Shown here: piece by piece, positions 10,436 to 18,985 of the stretch
Layout of the letters: each line of letters starts with the position of its first letter
Position numbering within the stretch: position 1 is the stretch's first letter
NCBI GenBank assembly: GCA_003567855.1
Contig: PWYM01000193.1
Span: 1-43,453, forward strand
From: Gammaproteobacteria bacterium
Lineage (GTDB): Bacteria; Pseudomonadota; Gammaproteobacteria; Steroidobacterales; PWYM01
Direction of reading: 5' to 3'
DNA length: 43,453 nucleotides
Notes under the pieces: generated by a model
What the model saw: the letters and a program-made list of their open reading frames with translations, nothing else
The model's database searches: none
Told to the model about the DNA's origin: nothing
Program-made: the position numbers and the translations under genes

Positions 10436-11467
10436 TCAGCCGATCTCGCCGGCCTCTGACGCGCGCTCGTCGCTGCCACCCAGGCCCAGCATGCGCGTGA
10501 ACTGCAGCCGCCAGGCCGTCGAGGCCTTGTCCGACTGCGTGCTGGCAACACCACGAGGCTCCAGGGGAAGCACGCCCGGAATCTGCTCGAGCATGACCTT
10601 GTCTTCGGCGCCGATCTGGCGATCGAACGCGATCGCCTCTTCAGCCGAGATGCGAAAATCGTCGTTGCGCCAGACGACGAACGTGAAATAGCTGTTGACG
10701 TCGTCCATGGGCGCTGACAGCAGCAGGATGACGTGGTGCAGGCCGGTCTCGTAGGTAATGGTACTGCGCACCGTGAACGGGAGTACGAACCCGGTCGTCA
10801 TCTGCCTGAAAACCGTATCGCTGTGCTGCCCCGACACGATCTGTGCACCCGCGGGATTCTCGGCCTCGACGTCGTAGCGGTAGCCATGGAATCCATCGTC
10901 GAGCGACTCGAGGTTGATGCGCCCGACCTGCGTGCGCTGGCGACTGCCGAAAGTACCGGTGTGCACCCAGGGGAAGTGTGCGATGTCGAGAAAGTTGTCA
11001 GTCATGCGCACCGCCGAGGCCCGCCAGTGTTCGACGGGGTTGTTGATGCGCCGGAAGGCGGCGTCGGCATCTTGGGAGATTTCGGGCAGCATGCCCGGGT
11101 CATCACCCAGGCACACCCACACCAGCCCATAGCGCACCTGGGCCCGGTACCGGGTCAGGTGGCCATTCCGGGGAATGGGCATGGACGGGTCAGCAGAAGG
11201 AATGTGCACGCACTTCCCGCCTTCGCCGAAAGACCAGCCATGGTAGGGACACACCAGCAGCCCCCCTTCCATGCGCCCGGTTGACAGTGGCGCTTCACGA
11301 TGCGGGCAGCGGTCATCGGCAACCTGCACCTCACCCGCCGAATCCTCGAACAGGACGAGCTTGCGTCCCAGCAGGGTACGTCCGATCGGTCCGTTTCGAA
11401 CCTCGAACTCCGTGGCCAGCGCGAACCAACAGTTGAGGAGCGCTGGATTGTCGTAGAAAACCGCCAC
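10436..11467 (-). CDS. Rieske [2Fe-2S] oxygenase, vanillate-demethylase/phthalate-dioxygenase type
   Basis: Terminal oxygenase that uses a Rieske cluster and mononuclear iron to hydroxylate, or to O/N-demethylate, an aromatic or heteroaromatic compound. The cluster ligands are C54, H56, C73 and H76 (RCPHREAP ... CPYHGW). The iron site is DNFLDIAHFPWVH, with H164 and H169 as ligands. The 343-residue length fits the VanA/NdmA-like group rather than the large alpha subunits. The start is GTG with GGGGGAG nine bases upstream. It is divergent from the TonB-dependent receptor. No VanB-type reductase lies beside it. The substrate is unknown. Confidence 0.9.
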   Translation of the reverse strand: MAVFYDNPALLNCWFALATEFEVRNGPIGRTLLGRKLVLFEDSAGEVQVADDRCPHREAPLSTGRMEGGLLVCPYHGWSFGEGGKCVHIPSADPSMPIPRNGHLTRYRAQVRYGLVWVCLGDDPGMLPEISQDADAAFRRINNPVEHWRASAVRMTDNFLDIAHFPWVHTGTFGSRQRTQVGRINLESLDDGFHGYRYDVEAENPAGAQIVSGQHSDTVFRQMTTGFVLPFTVRSTITYETGLHHVILLLSAPMDDVNSYFTFVVWRNDDFRISAEEAIAFDRQIGAEDKVMLEQIPGVLPLEPRGVASTQSDKASTAWRLQFTRMLGLGGSDERASEAGEIG

Positions 11468-11951
11468 TACTTTTTACTCCCCCGCGTGACCGCTTTGGAA
11501 TTATCTGGCACTGCCAGCGGCCCATCTATCACCATCACGCACATCCACTTGACCGCACCCGCCGCCGCTCGAAACACTGTCGCGACCCGAGGTAGGCATG
11601 TGGGCAACAAAGTGTGCGCACATGATCAAGACGGCTGTTCGTGCATCGTGCTTATATCTGCTGTGGGTCGGGATATCTGGCGCGGGTTGTACCCGTTCGT
11701 AATATTCGACTGTAACGCCTGCTTCACGGACAGTCCGGCAATATTGCGACCGTATCGGCCAGCACCGAATACGATAGGGTTAGATGGGGTGTGAGTCGAG
11801 TCAAGGCTGCCAGCGTGTCACCCGGGGGAGGGTCACATGGTCCGCGGATCGCCCCGGCCGGGGGCGGAATGCGCATCCGGTCTGGCCTGCCCTGTCGATG
11901 CTCGCTCGCGGCGCTCTACATAACGATTGAAGTGCAATTGGAGGGGACACC
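11468..11951. other. 484-base divergent regulatory region
   Basis: No credible gene is seen between the Rieske oxygenase and the TonB-dependent receptor. The stretch is less GC-rich than its neighbours. It holds a perfect 10-base palindrome TGTGCGCACA (11613-11622), an outer CATGTG/CACATG inverted pair (11598-11603 and 11619-11624), CGGGTTGTACCCG (11683-11695) and a GC hairpin CGCCCC/GGGGCG near 11852-11868. These suggest operator sites for both divergent genes, but no clear -35/-10 pair stands out. The receptor's ribosome-binding site GGAGGGG lies at its 3' end. Confidence 0.5.
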
Positions 11952-14474
11952 ATGACTGTCGATCACGCCAGGCTGCCGATCCTGAAATCGGTGCGCGAGG
12001 CCCTGAACGGGCCTTCCCGCAAGCGTTCGACCGAACGCCTCGCAGCCGTTGCCGCGTCGCTCGCCGTAGCGGTGGCTGCACCGGCAGGCGCTCAGACCGG
12101 CGCCGCACCACAGGAAGAACTTGACGAAATTCGCGTCGTCGCAGACCGGGTCGGTCTTGCACGGGACCGGGAATCGGACTCCATGTTCGGTATCAGTCGT
12201 TCGCTCACGGAAACGCCGCGCTCTATCAGCGTGATCAGTGAAGTCACGATGGACCGATACGCGATCGAAACCATCGACGACTTCGTCACTACAACACCGG
12301 GCACGTATGGCGGCAGCTTCTTCGGTGTACCCGGCGCCATCAGCGTGCGCGGGCGCCGCGGCGAGAACTATTTCCGCGGGTTCAAGCGCATCACCAACAA
12401 CGGTTTCTTCCCGCTGCCGGTCGGCGCGAGTTCCCGCGTGGAGATCATCCGTGGCCCCACGCCGGTGATCTACGGTGCCGGTCGCGTGGGCGGCCTGCTG
12501 AATTTCTACCCCAAGACGGTTGCCGGCGAGGACATCACCGCTGATGACGGTGTATCCGGGTACGTCGAATACACAGGTGGCAGCTACAGCAAGAATAACG
12601 CCGCCGGTCAGCTCAACGCCCCGTTCCTTATCGGAGGTCGCGAAGCCGGGCTGTCGCTGTACGCAGAATACGAAAATTCCAAGTCTTTCTACCGCGGCCG
12701 CGAACCGCTGCAGCGTATCCTCCAGGCCTCATTCACCAGCGAGATCAGTGATCACTGGCGCATGGAGCTCGGCGGCATGTACCACTACTCCGACGGTTTC
12801 AACCAGACACCGGGATGGAACCGGCTCACTCAGGATCTCATCGATAACGGCACCTACATCACCGGCATCGACACGGTCGTCTCTGATCTGGACGGCACCG
12901 GATTCCTGACCCAGGGCGACTTCGACGCTGCCGTCGGCACGTTCTTCGGCGTCTCCAACATCACCCAGTACCTCGAGTTTTTCTTCGGACTGCCCGCCGG
13001 CGGCGAGCCGTTCCGGCTGGACGAAGGTGTCGGTACCACTCAGCTCTCGCGTCGCGATGTCGTGCTCTCACCGACCGACATCTGGGAGTCGGAAGGGTTT
13101 CTGCTCTATTTCGACCTGATCCGTGACTTCGAAGACGACTCGCAGCTGAAGTTCCAGCTGTTCTACGACAAACAGGACGCCGATGGCGCGCTCGTGACCG
13201 GCTTTTCGGCGGTCCACGAAATGGACGTCATTGAGGGTAGGGTGTCGTACAACACTGACTACCAACTCTCGGACCAGGTCGGCGTGGAAATCTACACTTC
13301 GTTGCAGCATCGCGAGTACAGCTCGGTGCTCAAGGAGAATTTCCTGCAGGGCTATCTGACGCTCGACCGAATTGACCTCTCTCGCCGACCCGCCGACGGG
13401 CCAAGCCCCGGCGAAATCGTCACCAATCCGTTCATCGACCCGACCAATCCCTGGCAGAGCGACTTCGACTCCACGTGGCGCAACACCGGACTGGCGCTCG
13501 TCACGGACTTCAGCTTCGGCGACCACTTGGCACTACTTCTGAACGGTCGCTACGATCGCTACAGCGCCGCAGGTATCGATAACGGAAACTTCTCATTCGG
13601 CCCCTTGGGCGTCTATGAGACGACTAGCGAGAACGACTTCTCGTGGTCGGCGAGTCTGAGCTATTCCGCGCCCCAGGGTTTCGTCCCCTACGTGACGTTT
13701 GCGGAAGGCTCCGAGGTCCGTGTAAATTCCAATGGCGGCATCAGCCCAGGCACGATTTCCAGCGACTCGATTCTCGCCGACTCCGAACTCATAGAGGGCG
13801 GCATCAAGTTCTCTCTGCTGGACGATCAGCTTTTCGGTTCACTTGCCTACTACCGGCAGGAGCTCTCACGCACCGACGCACTCGGCAATCGTGACGAGGA
13901 GCGCTCACGCGGTTTTGAAGCGGAGTTGAGCTGGGTCATCAACGACAACTGGGCATTGACGGCTGCAGCTACGGTGCTTGACGTCAAGATCAAGGACCCG
14001 GACCCGACCAACTGCGCCAGCGGCGAAGGACGTGGGGAATTTCTCAATCTTCCGCCAATGCGGCTCGGGATCGACCCTGTGGACGGGTACGGAGGGATTT
14101 TCGCCGCCCTCAATGCAAGCTGCCTCCCTGAACTCGCAGACGGCTACACTCGCTCGACGGTCCCCGAGGACGTCTATTCGCTGTTCGTCACCTACACGAC
14201 CGACGAAACCGACTTCGGCACCTTCGGCGCAACCTTTGGCGGAACCCACGTGGGCAGCACCAGCACCTTTATCGACGGGGGGGTCAACTTTCCCTCTCAC
14301 GAGATCTATCGTCTGGCACTGTTCGCCGAGTACGAGCGATTCAGCCTGATCGGCACGGTCGACAACCTGTTCAACGAACGCTACTTCACCCCGGTGCAGG
14401 GTGTGTTCCAGAATGTATCGGTCATCCCCGGGGAGGGGCGCACGTGGCGAATCCGGGCACGCTACAACTTCTGA
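11952..14474 (+). CDS. TonB-dependent outer-membrane receptor
   Basis: Outer-membrane 22-strand barrel with plug that imports a substrate using TonB energy. The 840-residue protein has an unusually long N-terminal lead before the hydrophobic signal core LAAVAASLAVAVAAPAGAQ (about residues 30-48). A TonB-box-like LDEIRVVADR follows. The plug has ETPRSISVIS, the RGRRG segment and VEIIRGPTPVIYGAGRVGG. The C-terminus ends in an aromatic-terminated strand (RIRARYNF). The plug resembles siderophore receptors, but its position within a catabolic region suggests import of the organic substrate instead. Strong GGAGGGG site before the ATG. A long inverted repeat follows the stop. Confidence 0.93.
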   Translation: MTVDHARLPILKSVREALNGPSRKRSTERLAAVAASLAVAVAAPAGAQTGAAPQEELDEIRVVADRVGLARDRESDSMFGISRSLTETPRSISVISEVTMDRYAIETIDDFVTTTPGTYGGSFFGVPGAISVRGRRGENYFRGFKRITNNGFFPLPVGASSRVEIIRGPTPVIYGAGRVGGLLNFYPKTVAGEDITADDGVSGYVEYTGGSYSKNNAAGQLNAPFLIGGREAGLSLYAEYENSKSFYRGREPLQRILQASFTSEISDHWRMELGGMYHYSDGFNQTPGWNRLTQDLIDNGTYITGIDTVVSDLDGTGFLTQGDFDAAVGTFFGVSNITQYLEFFFGLPAGGEPFRLDEGVGTTQLSRRDVVLSPTDIWESEGFLLYFDLIRDFEDDSQLKFQLFYDKQDADGALVTGFSAVHEMDVIEGRVSYNTDYQLSDQVGVEIYTSLQHREYSSVLKENFLQGYLTLDRIDLSRRPADGPSPGEIVTNPFIDPTNPWQSDFDSTWRNTGLALVTDFSFGDHLALLLNGRYDRYSAAGIDNGNFSFGPLGVYETTSENDFSWSASLSYSAPQGFVPYVTFAEGSEVRVNSNGGISPGTISSDSILADSELIEGGIKFSLLDDQLFGSLAYYRQELSRTDALGNRDEERSRGFEAELSWVINDNWALTAAATVLDVKIKDPDPTNCASGEGRGEFLNLPPMRLGIDPVDGYGGIFAALNASCLPELADGYTRSTVPEDVYSLFVTYTTDETDFGTFGATFGGTHVGSTSTFIDGGVNFPSHEIYRLALFAEYERFSLIGTVDNLFNERYFTPVQGVFQNVSVIPGEGRTWRIRARYNF

Positions 14475-14517
14475 CCACCGGTCTGCCGACGCGCTTCGGG
14501 GCACGCGCATAATGCCC

Positions 14518-14558
14518 CGCGATGGCCCGGGTGGTGCACAACCGCCCGGGCCATCGCG
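14518..14558. terminator. Long perfect inverted repeat after TonB receptor
   Basis: A 14-base arm (14518-14531, CGCGATGGCCCGGG) is followed after 13 bases by its perfect complement (14545-14558). The loop can add a GGT/ACC pairing. It lies in the 114-base gap between the receptor and the amidohydrolase, with no T run on either side. It may be a Rho-aided terminator, an mRNA-stability hairpin that lowers expression of the downstream genes, or a member of a dispersed repeat. Confidence 0.55.
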
Positions 14559-14588
14559 ATCCCGAAATCCCGCTCTCAGGAGAATGCC

Positions 14589-15971
14589 TTGCCCCCTGTC
14601 CAGGTCGACACGCTGATCAGCGGTGCCAGGATCATCACGATGGATGCCGAACGGCGCGTGCTCACCGATGGCGCTATCGCCATTTCAGGCAATTTGATTG
14701 CCGCAGTCGGGCCTGCCAGCGTGGTGGAAAACGAAGTTACCCCTCGCGAGCGCATCGACGGGCGTCGCTTCGTGATCACACCCGGCTACATCGACTGCCA
14801 TGTCCACACCACCGGAGATCCGCTCACCCGCGGCTTCATGCCGGACAACATCGAAGACTCCTTTGACGACAAGCTCGTCAAATGGGTGCTGCCTCGTTTC
14901 CTTTCCCAGACACCCGAGGACGAGCGTCTGTCGGCGCGGCTGGCTGCGCTCGAGATGCTTCGCTCGGGCACCACCTGCTTTGCCGAGGCCGGGACCATCC
15001 GGCACCTGGATGAAGCTGTTGAGGGCGTTGAGGACGTCGGCATCCGCGCCCGCGTCGGTATCTGGGTCCAGGGACGTGACGACGCGGATCCCGTAAAGGC
15101 GAACGATGAGGCCATTGCGCTGCTCGACGATGAGGTCCGGAAGTACCCGGCGGCCCACGATCGCCGGGTCTCCGCGTGGCCGATCCTGGTCGGGCATTCG
15201 ACCAACTCCGACGAGGTCTGGCAACACGCCAAGCGCCTGGCCACCGAACACGGTCTGGCGGTATCGGCGCACATGAGCGCACGTCAGTCCGATCCCGACT
15301 GGTTCCTCCAGAGGCATGGTCGACGCCCTGTGGAACACCTGCACGAACTGGGCGTCCTCGGGCCCGACCTCTGTCTCACGCACATGGTTCATGTCGACGA
15401 CCGTGAACTGGATCTGCTGGCAGACTCCGGCACCCACGTGATCCTGTGCCCACTGGCAAGCGTCAAGGGGGCCTTTGGCATTACCCAGCATGGTCGTCAC
15501 GCGGAGATGGTGGCCCGTGGCATCAACCTCGTTCTCGGCACCGATGGCTACAACTCGGACCTGCTCCGCCAGCTGCACCTGCTGTCGGGCCTGTTCAAGG
15601 ACAGCGTGCCGGACATCAAGCAGATGACCGCCGAACGCACGCTGGAACTGGTGACCACCGATGCCGCCAGGGCACTCCAGCTGTCGGGCACGATCGGCGC
15701 ACTCGAGGCCGGTCACCGGGCCGACCTCGTCTGCCATGACACCTGGCGGCCAGAATGGATGCCGTTGATGAACGCTGTCAGCCAGCTCGTGTGGTCGGCT
15801 GACGGGCGTAGTGTGCACAGCGTCTGGGTCGATGGTGAACGCGTCATCGAAAATTACCGCTCGACGCGCGTTGATGAGGAAGCGCTGTTCGCACAAGTGC
15901 AGGCCGCAGGTGACAACCTGATCCGTCGCTCCGCACTGCCGTTCGTCAGCGCCTGGCCCGTGGTCCGGTGA
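14589..15971 (+). CDS. Amidohydrolase, TRZ/ATZ family, with altered active site
   Basis: Metal-dependent TIM-barrel hydrolase related to the atrazine chlorohydrolase and MTA/SAH deaminase group, which act on N-heterocycles. The protein has 460 residues. The metal ligands of HxH are present at H71/H73 (YIDCHVH), and also H228 (SAHMS), H265/H268 (LTHMVH) and D319 (LGTDG). Usually a Glu sits three residues after the third His (HxxE); here that position is Ala231 (HMSA), so a deaminase reaction of the usual kind is doubtful. The start is TTG with AGGAG six bases upstream. Its stop overlaps the start of the acyl-CoA synthetase by four bases (GTGA), so the two are translationally coupled. Confidence 0.88.
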   Translation: MPPVQVDTLISGARIITMDAERRVLTDGAIAISGNLIAAVGPASVVENEVTPRERIDGRRFVITPGYIDCHVHTTGDPLTRGFMPDNIEDSFDDKLVKWVLPRFLSQTPEDERLSARLAALEMLRSGTTCFAEAGTIRHLDEAVEGVEDVGIRARVGIWVQGRDDADPVKANDEAIALLDDEVRKYPAAHDRRVSAWPILVGHSTNSDEVWQHAKRLATEHGLAVSAHMSARQSDPDWFLQRHGRRPVEHLHELGVLGPDLCLTHMVHVDDRELDLLADSGTHVILCPLASVKGAFGITQHGRHAEMVARGINLVLGTDGYNSDLLRQLHLLSGLFKDSVPDIKQMTAERTLELVTTDAARALQLSGTIGALEAGHRADLVCHDTWRPEWMPLMNAVSQLVWSADGRSVHSVWVDGERVIENYRSTRVDEEALFAQVQAAGDNLIRRSALPFVSAWPVVR

Positions 15972-17485
15972 ACATCGCGACGCATCTCGCGCGTACTGCG
16001 CATCTGGCGGGCGACCGTCCGGCCGTGGCCGTGGGGGGTACCGTGGTGCAGACCTACGCGTCACTGCATGCACGCGCCGTTGCGCTTGCGGGCTCGCTAC
16101 TCCGCCGGTTCGGCCTGCCTCCAGGCGCCAGGGTCGCTCTGGCGATGCGCAACTGCCCCGAGTACCTCGAGCTACTGTACGCATGCTGGCACGCCGGCCT
16201 CGTCGCAGTGCCGATCAATGCCAAGCTTCATCCACGCGAGTTCAGACACATCCTCGAGGACAGCGGTGCGAGCCTGTGCTTTACGACGGCTGACATCACG
16301 CAAACACTGGCGCCAGCGGAGTCTCTGACAGTCATCGAAGCAGGCAGCACCACGTACACCCGTCTTCTCGAGGGGCCGGACGAGGCGATTGTGCACACCT
16401 CACCGGATGATGTGGCGTGGCTTTTCTACACCAGCGGCACCACCGGCAAACCAAAGGGCGCCATGCTGAGCCACCGGAACCTGCTAGCGATGTCACTGTG
16501 CTATTTCACCGATGTAGACCCGCACCCGCCGTGGAGCGCGATCCTGCACGCAGCGCCGCTGTCGCATGGGTCTGGACTGTACGCGCTACCACACGTCATG
16601 AAGGGCAGCTGTCACGTCATACCGGAGAGCGGCGGCTTTGATCCCGCCGAGATCTGCACGCTTCTGCCCCACTGGCCCGGACTGGTATTTTTCGCGGCAC
16701 CCACGATGGTGCACAGACTCGTGGATTACGACGGCCCCATCGAGGTATCGAACCTGAAAGCGATCATCTACGGCGGCGGCCCAATGTACGTTGACGATTG
16801 CATCGCGGCGCTGAACCGCCTTGGTCCCCGTCTCACGCAGCTCTATGGCCAGGGGGAATCGCCGATGACGATTACCGCCCTGAACCGTGATATGCACTCG
16901 GAGTTCGACCATCCCAGATGGCGGCAGCGGCTTGGCAGCGTCGGCGTGGCGCAATCGGCAGTTCAGGTTCAGGTGGTAGATGACGCCGGAACACCACTAC
17001 CGACGGGCGAAGTCGGAGAGATCGTGGTGCGCGGTGACACCGTCATGCGCGGCTACTGGCAAAACCCCGAGGCCACTGCGGCCACGATCAGGGACGGCTG
17101 GCTGTACACGGGCGACTGCGGGTGTTTCGATGCGGAGGGGTTCCTGACGCTCAAGGATCGGACCAAGGACCTCATCATTTCGGGCGGCACGAACATCTAC
17201 CCCCGGGAGATCGAAGAAGTACTGATCGCACACCCCGATGTCGCAGAAGCCGCGGTGGTCGGCACACCCGACCGGGAATGGGGCGAGCGCGTTGTAGCGT
17301 ACGTGGTGGCGAGGCCTACACATACGCTTGATGTTGCAACTCTCGAGCGCCATTGCCTCGAGCGCATGGCCCGTTTCAAACGCCCTCGTGACTACCGGTT
17401 TGTGGATGCACTGCCAAAGAACAACTACGGCAAGGTTGTCAAACGGGAACTGCGGGCGCTTGAATCCTCGGAGCGCGCCGAGTAG
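15968..17485 (+). CDS. AMP-forming acyl-CoA synthetase
   Basis: ANL-superfamily ligase that activates a carboxylic acid with ATP and CoA. The 505-residue protein has the P-loop-like FYTSGTTGKPKG near residue 154. The adenylate motif YGQGESP, the hinge segment LKDRTKDLIISGGTNIYPRE, and the catalytic lysine region PKNNYGKVVKREL at the C-terminus are all present. It starts at GTG inside the amidohydrolase stop. The acid it activates is unknown; coupling to an amidohydrolase suggests a carboxylate released by ring opening. The C-terminus converges on the SDR gene. Confidence 0.92.
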   Translation: MNIATHLARTAHLAGDRPAVAVGGTVVQTYASLHARAVALAGSLLRRFGLPPGARVALAMRNCPEYLELLYACWHAGLVAVPINAKLHPREFRHILEDSGASLCFTTADITQTLAPAESLTVIEAGSTTYTRLLEGPDEAIVHTSPDDVAWLFYTSGTTGKPKGAMLSHRNLLAMSLCYFTDVDPHPPWSAILHAAPLSHGSGLYALPHVMKGSCHVIPESGGFDPAEICTLLPHWPGLVFFAAPTMVHRLVDYDGPIEVSNLKAIIYGGGPMYVDDCIAALNRLGPRLTQLYGQGESPMTITALNRDMHSEFDHPRWRQRLGSVGVAQSAVQVQVVDDAGTPLPTGEVGEIVVRGDTVMRGYWQNPEATAATIRDGWLYTGDCGCFDAEGFLTLKDRTKDLIISGGTNIYPREIEEVLIAHPDVAEAAVVGTPDREWGERVVAYVVARPTHTLDVATLERHCLERMARFKRPRDYRFVDALPKNNYGKVVKRELRALESSERAE

Positions 17486-17526
17486 CCGGCCAGATCACCG
17501 GGTGTCGCCCGGCCCGAAACCGATGG

Positions 17527-18384
17527 TCAGCCGTCAACCTCTGCATCGACCGCGATGCTTGTGCTTACCGGCGCCCACTTGGCGATTTCCTGTTGCAGAC
17601 TGCCCGCCTTGCGGCCGTAGTAGAACAGCGCGTCATTGCCCAACAGCAGGTGGAGCGGCGGCTCGTCGGCCTGCAGTGCATCCACGATCGCTGCCGCCGC
17701 GCGGCACGGGTCACCAGGCTCCTGCCCGCGATACCGCTCTATGATTGCCTCGGACTGGTGCGCAGTGTCCACGTAAGCGTCCAGACGCCTCTGGGCCCTG
17801 TGCGTGGAGCGTTCCGTAAACCCTGTGCGCAAACCACCCGGCTCCACGTGCATCACCCGAATGCCGAGTGGCTGCACTTCCTGCGCGAGCGTCTGACCGA
17901 TCGCCTCCAACGCGAACTTGCTCGCGCAATAGGCGCCGGTACCGGCCCATGTCGCAAGCCCGCTCACCGATGTGATATTGACAATGGTACCGCCTCCTCG
18001 GCTTCGCATTGCAGGCAGCACCGCCTTGATGACCGAGTGCGCGCCGAATACGTTCACTTCGAACTGGGCGCGAAGCTCTTCGAGCGAGAGCTCCTCTACG
18101 GCGCCGACAAGTTGATACCCGGCGTTATTCACCGCCACGTCTACCTGTCCCAGAAGCCGTTGCGCCTCGGCGACACCATCACGGACTGCCGTCTCGTCAC
18201 GCACATCGAACATCACTGCGTGGGAACGACCGGGCGCAAGCGCCGCGAACCGCTGCGCCGCATCCCTGCTGCGCACACTCCCAACGACCTCGCCGCCACG
18301 TTCGAGTACACATTTCGCGATTTCCAGGCCGAGGCCGCCGCCCGCGCCAGTGATCAACCATCGATTTTCAGCGAGTCTGTTCAT
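17527..18384 (-). CDS. Short-chain dehydrogenase/reductase
   Basis: NAD(P)-dependent classical SDR. The Rossmann motif TGAGGGLG lies near residues 12-19, NNAG near residue 87, and the catalytic YCASK (Tyr and Lys) near residue 155, with a conserved Ser before it (NITSVSG). I chose the ATG at 18384, preceded by GGAG at nine bases, which gives 285 residues; the frame is open to 18498 but the extra residues are not SDR-like. It converges with the CoA synthetase (41-base gap) and diverges from the flavin reductase. The substrate is unknown. Confidence 0.9.
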   Translation of the reverse strand: MNRLAENRWLITGAGGGLGLEIAKCVLERGGEVVGSVRSRDAAQRFAALAPGRSHAVMFDVRDETAVRDGVAEAQRLLGQVDVAVNNAGYQLVGAVEELSLEELRAQFEVNVFGAHSVIKAVLPAMRSRGGGTIVNITSVSGLATWAGTGAYCASKFALEAIGQTLAQEVQPLGIRVMHVEPGGLRTGFTERSTHRAQRRLDAYVDTAHQSEAIIERYRGQEPGDPCRAAAAIVDALQADEPPLHLLLGNDALFYYGRKAGSLQQEIAKWAPVSTSIAVDAEVDG

Positions 18385-18465
18385 CTGCAGGCACTCCGAC
18401 ATACGCGATTCAACAGAAATTTTTCCTGCACGGAATTCGTGGTGGTCGCCCCTCGCTACCGACGG

Positions 18466-18471
18466 TATGAT
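18466..18471 (+). promoter_or_regulatory. Possible -10 box for flavin reductase gene
   Basis: TATGAT, five of six consensus bases, 35 bases before the ATG of the flavin reductase. At 17-base spacing the -35 position reads TGGTCG, which is poor, so an activator may be needed. Confidence 0.3.
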
Positions 18472-18506
18472 CAGCGTCCCGATCAGATACGAGGACACGC
18501 CCTCAC

Positions 18507-18983
18507 ATGGTAAAACTCGACGAAACTGAATTCAGAAAGGCAATGGGAATATTCGCCACGGGCGTCACCATCGTCACATGCCGGGACGCCGAAGGCCGAC
18601 CCACAGGGATGACCGTAAACAGTTTCACTTCCGTGTCGCTGGACCCTCCTCTGTTGCTGTGGTGCGTGAACCGCAGCATTTTGCCCTTCCCCGCGTTCAG
18701 CAAAACTGAGCATTTCGCGGTCCACGTGCTGAACCGTGAGCAGGAAGCCCTTTCGAATCATTTCGCGATTGACCGCCCTGACAAGTTCACCGACATCGAC
18801 TACAGCGAGGGTGTTGCCGGCCTCCCGGTATTCCCCGACTTTCTCGGCCTCTACCAGTGCCAGGTTCACGACCGCGTCGACGCGGGTGACCACATCATCC
18901 TCGTAGGCCGGCTCGTCGACTACGAGATTCGCACCGGGGAACCTCTTGTATTCTATGGCGGCGACTACCACTCGATAGTCTGA
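18507..18983 (+). CDS. Flavin reductase domain protein (HpaC-like)
   Basis: FMN/FAD-binding split-barrel protein of 158 residues, of the kind that supplies reduced flavin to a two-component monooxygenase. Diagnostic stretches are FATGVTIVTCRDAEGRPTGM and VNSFTSVSLDPPLLLWCVNR in the N-terminal half and the GDHIILVGRLVDYE segment in the C-terminal half. No flavin-dependent oxygenase subunit is present in the window. It may therefore serve an unlinked partner, or less usually deliver electrons to another enzyme of the region. Its stop lies two bases from the stop of the MFS gene on the other strand. Confidence 0.9.
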   Translation: MVKLDETEFRKAMGIFATGVTIVTCRDAEGRPTGMTVNSFTSVSLDPPLLLWCVNRSILPFPAFSKTEHFAVHVLNREQEALSNHFAIDRPDKFTDIDYSEGVAGLPVFPDFLGLYQCQVHDRVDAGDHIILVGRLVDYEIRTGEPLVFYGGDYHSIV

Positions 18984-18985
18984 CG

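Noticed and set aside
14685-16184. 499-codon open frame on the minus strand
   Set aside because: Antisense to the amidohydrolase and acyl-CoA synthetase genes, both with clear motifs and start sites.
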